DNA of 64,000 bases from Brevundimonas nasdae (lineage in GTDB: Bacteria > Pseudomonadota > Alphaproteobacteria > Caulobacterales > Caulobacteraceae): the NCBI RefSeq assembly GCF_016654005.1, contig NZ_JAEPWN010000011.1:41200-105199 (forward strand), written 5' to 3'. Of this stretch, positions 60,947 to 64,000 are shown in pieces. The notes under the pieces are model-generated. The model had not been told where the DNA came from and did no database searches. It saw only the letters and a list, made by a program, of their open reading frames with translations. Made by a program: the position numbers and the translations under genes. How positions within the stretch are numbered: the stretch's first letter is position 1; each line of letters starts with the position of its first letter.

Positions 60947-63358
60947 ATGACTGATACCCAGAGCACTGGCTCCGTGACACTACCCGTCCTGCCGTTGAGA
61001 GACATCGTCGTCTTTCCGCACATGGTCGTGCCGCTCTTCGTCGGCCGCGAAAAGTCGGTGAAGGCGCTCGACGAAATCATGAAGGGCGAAAAGCAGATCC
61101 TGCTGGCCACCCAGAAGAATTCCGTCGACGACGATCCGTCGCCCGACGCCATCTATCCCATCGGCGTGCTGGCCTCGGTGCTGCAACTGCTGAAACTGCC
61201 CGACGGCACCGTCAAGGTGCTGGTCGAGGGCAAGGGCCGTGCGCGTCTGACCCGCTTCACCGACCGTGAAGAGTATTTCGAGGCCGAGGCCGTCGAGATC
61301 GAGGATGAGCCGGGCGAAACCTCCCAGGCTGAGGCCATGCTGCGCGCCGTGGTCGAGCAGTTCGAATCCTATGTGAAGCTGAACAAGAAGGTCCCGCCCG
61401 AGGCCCTCAGCTCCATCCCCCAGATCACCGACGCCTCCAAGCTGGCGGATTCGGTCGCCGCCCACCTGTCAGTCAAGATCGCCGACAAGCAGGGCCTGCT
61501 GGAGACCTTCGACGTGCCCAAGCGGCTGGAGAAGGTCTACGGCCTGATGGAGGGTGAAATCTCGGTCCTGCAGGTCGAGAAGAAGATCCGCTCGCGCGTG
61601 AAGCGCCAGATGGAGAAGACCCAGCGCGAATATTATCTCAACGAGCAGATGAAGGCGATCCAGCGCGAGCTGGGCGAGACCGACGACGCGCGTGACGAGA
61701 TCATGGATCTGGAGAAGCGCATCCGTAAGACCCGCCTGTCCAAGGAAGCCCGCACCAAGGCCGAGGCCGAGGTCAAGAAGCTGCGCAACATGTCGCCGAT
61801 GTCGGCGGAATCGACCGTGGTCCGCAACTACCTCGACTGGCTGCTGTCCGTGCCGTGGGGCAAGGCCAAGCAGAAGCCGATCGACCTGGCCAAGGCCGAG
61901 GACATCCTTGAAGAGGATCACTTCGGTCTGGAGAAGGTCAAGGAACGGATTGTCGAGTATCTGGCCGTCCAGGCTCGCACCGGCAGTCTTAAAGGCCCGA
62001 TCCTGTGCCTCGTCGGCCCTCCGGGCGTCGGCAAGACCTCGCTGGCTAAGTCCATCGCCAAGGCGACGGGGCGTGAATACGTCCGGATGTCGCTGGGCGG
62101 CGTTCGGGATGAGTCTGAGATCCGCGGTCACCGCCGGACCTACATCGGCTCCATGCCCGGCAAGATCATCCAGTCGATGAAGAAGGCCAAGACGACCAAC
62201 GCCTTCGTTCTGCTGGACGAAATCGACAAGCTGGGCGCCGACTGGCGCGGCGATCCGTCCTCGGCTCTGCTGGAGGTGCTGGATCCCGCACAGAATTCGA
62301 CCTTCGGCGACCATTATCTGGAGGTGGACTACGACCTGTCCCAGGTCATGTTCGTGACGACCGCGAACAGCCTGAACATGCCGCAGCCGCTGATGGACCG
62401 GATGGAGATCATCCGCGTCTCTGGCTACACCGAGGACGAAAAGGTCGAGATCGCCAAGCGTCACGTCCTGCCCAAGCAGTTGGCGGACCACGGCCTGAAA
62501 GACGGCGAACTGATCGTGCCGGAAGACACGATCCGCGACCTGATCCGCTATTACACGCGCGAGGCCGGGGTTCGTTCGCTTGAACGCGCCCTGGGCGGAT
62601 TGGCCCGCAAGGCTGTTCGCGAAATGGCCAAGACCGGCGCCAAGTCGATCACTGTTGATGAGGCCAAGCTGGCCGACTACGCAGGCGTGAAGAAGTTCCG
62701 CTACGGCGAAACGGATGAAGAGGATCAGGTCGGCATCGTCACCGGTCTGGCCTGGACCGAGTTCGGCGGCGACATATTGACGATCGAAGCCATCAAGATG
62801 CCAGGCCGCGGTCGCATGACCGTCACCGGCAATCTGAAAGAGGTCATGAAGGAATCGATCTCGGCGGCGGCGTCCTACGTCCGCGCCCGCTCGCTGGCCT
62901 TCGGCGTCAAGCCGCCGGTCTTCGAGAAGACCGACATCCACGTCCACGTGCCGGACGGCGCCACGCCCAAGGACGGTCCGTCCGCCGGCGTCGCCATGAC
63001 CGTGGCCATGGTCTCGGTCCTGACCGGCATCCCGATCCGCAAGGACATCGCCATGACGGGCGAGATCACCCTGCGGGGCCGGGTCACCGCCATCGGAGGC
63101 CTGAAGGAGAAGCTGCTCGCGGCCCTGCGCTCGGGTGTGAAGACCGTGCTGATCCCGCAGGAGAACGAGAAGGACCTGGCCGATGTGCCGGATAATGTGA
63201 AGTCGGCGCTCGAGATCGTGCCGATCTCCACGGCGGACGAGGCGCTGAAGTGGGCGTTGACCGGAACGCTTACGCCGGTCGAGTGGGACGAGGCGTCGGA
63301 GCCTCTTCCGGCTCCGGTCCCGGCGGTCGAAGGGCCGTCATCCGCCGTCAGCCATTGA
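60947..63358 (+). CDS. lon: ATP-dependent Lon protease
   Basis: An 803-residue LonA. N-terminal substrate-binding LON domain from LPVLPLRDIVVFPHMVVPLFVGREKS, a coiled linker (KRQMEKTQREYYLNEQMKAIQRELG), AAA+ Walker A VGPPGVGKTS, Walker B FVLLDEIDKLG, and a serine-lysine dyad protease with Ser at 679 (DGPSAGVAM) and Lys at 722 (GGLKEK). The numbering coincides with E. coli Lon. ATG at 60947 follows AGGAG. In Caulobacter Lon degrades DnaA, CcrM and SciP. A terminator follows. Confidence 0.99.
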   Translation: MTDTQSTGSVTLPVLPLRDIVVFPHMVVPLFVGREKSVKALDEIMKGEKQILLATQKNSVDDDPSPDAIYPIGVLASVLQLLKLPDGTVKVLVEGKGRARLTRFTDREEYFEAEAVEIEDEPGETSQAEAMLRAVVEQFESYVKLNKKVPPEALSSIPQITDASKLADSVAAHLSVKIADKQGLLETFDVPKRLEKVYGLMEGEISVLQVEKKIRSRVKRQMEKTQREYYLNEQMKAIQRELGETDDARDEIMDLEKRIRKTRLSKEARTKAEAEVKKLRNMSPMSAESTVVRNYLDWLLSVPWGKAKQKPIDLAKAEDILEEDHFGLEKVKERIVEYLAVQARTGSLKGPILCLVGPPGVGKTSLAKSIAKATGREYVRMSLGGVRDESEIRGHRRTYIGSMPGKIIQSMKKAKTTNAFVLLDEIDKLGADWRGDPSSALLEVLDPAQNSTFGDHYLEVDYDLSQVMFVTTANSLNMPQPLMDRMEIIRVSGYTEDEKVEIAKRHVLPKQLADHGLKDGELIVPEDTIRDLIRYYTREAGVRSLERALGGLARKAVREMAKTGAKSITVDEAKLADYAGVKKFRYGETDEEDQVGIVTGLAWTEFGGDILTIEAIKMPGRGRMTVTGNLKEVMKESISAAASYVRARSLAFGVKPPVFEKTDIHVHVPDGATPKDGPSAGVAMTVAMVSVLTGIPIRKDIAMTGEITLRGRVTAIGGLKEKLLAALRSGVKTVLIPQENEKDLADVPDNVKSALEIVPISTADEALKWALTGTLTPVEWDEASEPLPAPVPAVEGPSSAVSH

Positions 63359-63372
63359 TGTGACTGAATGAG

Positions 63373-63404
63373 AATGCCGCCGACATCACTGTCGGCGGCA
63401 TTTT
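63373..63404 (+). terminator. Intrinsic terminator after lon
   Basis: AATGCCGCCGACA pairs with TGTCGGCGGCATT around TCAC, ending in TTTT. Confidence 0.92.
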
Positions 63405-63475
63405 CATGCGGGGAGGGGGCTCGAATCGGCTTGAACCGTCCGCCGGTCGCAGGCATAAGCCCTGCTTCTCTTTCA

Positions 63476-63552
63476 GGGCGGCTAGCTCAGCTGGTCAGAG
63501 CATCTCGTTTACACCGAGAGGGTCGGCGGTTCGAACCCGTCGCCGCCTACCA
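63476..63552 (+). tRNA. tRNA-Val, anticodon TAC
   Basis: A 77-base cloverleaf. Acceptor GGGCGGC pairs with GCCGCCT (one G-T), followed by A and an encoded CCA. D arm GCTCAGCTGGTCAGAGC. Anticodon arm TCTCG-TTTACAC-CGAGA gives TAC (Val, GUA). T arm contains GGTTCGAACC. Confidence 0.96.
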
Positions 63553-63763
63553 TCGTTCTCCTGTTCTTTATGGAGAGTGGGGTTAACTTTCGAAAGAAGA
63601 GGTTGAAAAACTTCTTGCTTTCATCGGTTGGCTTCATTAGGTTCCGCGCTTCATTCGAAACGCCGAACTACGGTTTAGGGGTCAGCCTCGCAGCTTACTC
63701 CCGGCGATTTTTTGCGGTTTGAAGGGTTCGCTCTTCGGTCTTCAAAATCTCTGAAAAGAGCGA

Positions 63764-63792
63764 TTGACATGAGGATCGGGCTTCACTAGATA
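63764..63792 (+). promoter_or_regulatory. Strong sigma-70-type promoter, likely rRNA operon P1
   Basis: TTGACA (63764-63769), exactly 17 bases, TAGATA (63787-63792): near-consensus, unusual for this GC-rich genome. The AT-rich upstream region could act as an UP element. It is followed by a long non-coding leader, as expected for rrn. Confidence 0.8.
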
Positions 63793-64000
63793 CCCGCCTC
63801 CGCCGACGACACCGGCGCTAAACAAGTCGGGCCGCTGGAGCGGTTTGGGTCTTTGATATTGTTGATTTGGAAAGAGAAACGCAGGCGGCGGTGTTCTTGC
63901 GATGGCCCTTCGAGGTCATCATACGACACTGACTATCTGCGGTCTTTTTGAAAAGATACCATGCGTCGGTCTTCGGATCGATGACGTGGGAACTCGTCAA
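63793..64000 (+). other. Probable rRNA operon leader (16S gene beyond the window)
   Basis: About 208 bases without coding character after the strong promoter. The end (ATCGATGACGTGGGAACTCGTCAA) has the look of the processing-stem region just ahead of 16S rRNA in Caulobacterales, and TGATATTGTTGATTTGGAAAG resembles rrn leaders I know from alphaproteobacteria. The mature 16S start is not reached. The region 63553-63763 before the promoter holds no gene. Confidence 0.6.

Noticed and set aside
61469..62947. 492-codon minus-strand open frame across lon
   Set aside because: Antisense shadow rich in Leu/Gln/Asp/His; lon is complete on the plus strand.

Overview
The window is a GC-rich, densely coded stretch of alphaproteobacterial chromosome, most likely from Caulobacteraceae and probably Brevundimonas or a close relative. 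The lineage call is an inference. It rests on a TipN-like polarity protein with the size and architecture of the Caulobacter one, the order tig-clpP-clpX-lon, a divergent lptF/pepA-holC pair, GGAAC...GTT stress-type promoters, a TTGAT-N4-ATCAA FNR/FixK box, and codon use strongly biased to G or C in third positions. I see no transposase, integrase, phage or CRISPR array. Nearly all of it reads as core chromosome.

Layout, left to right. 1-5.3 kb: lptF (cut by the window edge), pepA, holC, two I78-type inhibitor lipoproteins, and a LysR regulator divergent from pirin and DoxX. 5.3-11.5 kb: prolyl iminopeptidase, a DUF423 membrane protein, an MFS transporter, a pyroglutamyl-peptidase-like protein without catalytic residues, and tipN. 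11.6-20.2 kb: a phospholipase D family enzyme, an EEP nuclease, a lemA-TPM-TPM operon, folD, a five-repeat PPC secreted protein and type II IPP isomerase. 20.2-22.4 kb: a CPA2 antiporter, then a yybP-ykoY manganese riboswitch in front of mntP. 22.4-28.5 kb: the complete histidine-degradation locus hutHU / hutCGI, split around a perfect 16-bp palindrome. 28.5-30.7 kb: the wreck of an MmeI-like restriction-modification gene. 30.7-39.4 kb: a receiver protein, type B carboxylesterase, glutathione reductase, rpiA, SseB-like protein, glmU, gph-like phosphatase and a dicarboxylate symporter. 39.5-44.5 kb: tRNA-Val(CAC), a small membrane protein, MgtC, tRNA-Lys(CTT), an amino-acid permease, an Hpt protein, chorismate mutase and ferredoxin-NADP reductase. 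44.5-54.5 kb: dipeptidyl peptidase IV, an NTF2/NmrA/HxlR cluster, a 36-residue membrane protein under an FNR/FixK-type box, an SCP2 protein, acyl-CoA dehydrogenase, a fused EgtB-EgtD ergothioneine enzyme, a small general-stress cluster and an MBL hydrolase. 54.7-63.4 kb: protein quality control (tig, clpP, clpX, lon). 63.5-64 kb: tRNA-Val(TAC), then a strong promoter and leader that look like the start of an rRNA operon whose 16S gene lies beyond the window.

Functional themes are amino-acid and peptide scavenging (pepA, pip, DPP IV, hut, permeases), protein folding and turnover (tig, clpXP, lon), redox and stress defence (gor, ergothioneine, KGG and DUF883 proteins, mntP) and cell polarity (tipN). 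The most unusual items are the decayed restriction-modification gene (internal deletion plus an apparent CGA-to-TGA nonsense change), the EgtB-EgtD fusion in the order opposite to fungal Egt1, the FNR-boxed micro-protein, the catalytically dead peptidase-like protein, and several short genes of 36-60 codons that length-filtered gene calling can miss.
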